Source of the DNA: Plantactinospora mayteni
GTDB lineage: Bacteria > Actinomycetota > Actinomycetes > Mycobacteriales > Micromonosporaceae
Reading direction: 5' to 3'
Length of the DNA stretch: 64,000 nucleotides
NCBI RefSeq assembly: GCF_016862935.1
Contig: NZ_BONX01000035.1
Span: forward strand, 186,001-250,000
Both the position numbers and the translations under genes were made by a program. Every line of letters starts with the position of its first letter. Within the stretch, counting starts at the first letter, position 1. Positions 63,988-64,000 of the stretch are shown here, one piece after another. Under the pieces are notes generated by a model. It did no database searches, was not told the origin of the DNA, and was given only the letters and a program-made list of their open reading frames with translations.

Positions 63988-64000
63988 TCGCTGGCCTGCC

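Overview
The window is very G+C-rich chromosomal DNA from a filamentous actinobacterium. Gene content, codon bias and the family mix (DUF6879, MAB_1171c-type transporter, CBM2 enzymes, bPH_6 protein before infC, argCJBDFRGH in one run) point to the Micromonosporaceae (Micromonospora, Plantactinospora or a close relative). The genus is an inference. I saw no rRNA, tRNA, CRISPR array or prophage.

Layout. 1-846: a coupled mini-operon of a DivIVA-domain protein, an unknown small protein and a small zinc-ribbon membrane protein. 888-4716: a minus-strand operon (small protein, DUF6879, NB-ARC/TPR STAND NTPase) diverging from a short helical protein. The NTPase and the short protein share the rare sequence VQARDV(H/R)GG, which looks like an NLR/effector amyloid-signalling pair. 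4679-6664: an IS5-family-like insertion that cuts the effector just after the motif and seems to carry a pentapeptide-repeat gene between its terminal repeats. 6761-19826: accessory genes, including a MarR/EamA divergent pair with a symmetric, apparently leaderless promoter-operator, an XRE-ImmA-transporter-MpaB operon, a secreted CE4 deacetylase with CBM2, DUF4037 and YchJ-like proteins.

19827-26647 is core translation: leader with terminator hairpin, infC (ATC start), rpmI, rplT, a SpoU rRNA methyltransferase, pheS and pheT. 26860-32720: a membrane/solute-binding operon of unknown role, a lipoprotein and a membrane-anchored beta-propeller. 32788-41880: the complete arginine operon argC-J-B-D-F-R-G-H with ARG boxes before argC and a strong terminator after argH. 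Three copies of a short ORF (24-27 codons) sit inside it, before argJ (two in tandem) and before argG, each joined by ATGA overlaps and ending in its own ribosome-binding site.

42002-46816: epoxide hydrolase with a possible leader peptide, an unknown protein behind a double palindromic operator, a second copy of the zinc-ribbon membrane protein, a MarR/membrane pair and an alkyladenine glycosylase. 46966-55792: a glycan-use locus (secreted F5/8 plus beta-helix enzyme, ROK repressor, sugar ABC importer, GH1 beta-glucosidase) with matching ROK-like operator sites and a LacI-type palindrome. 56447-63987: FKBP isomerase, TauE/SafE permease, and a FtsX-type ABC transporter diverging from a NarL-type two-component system.
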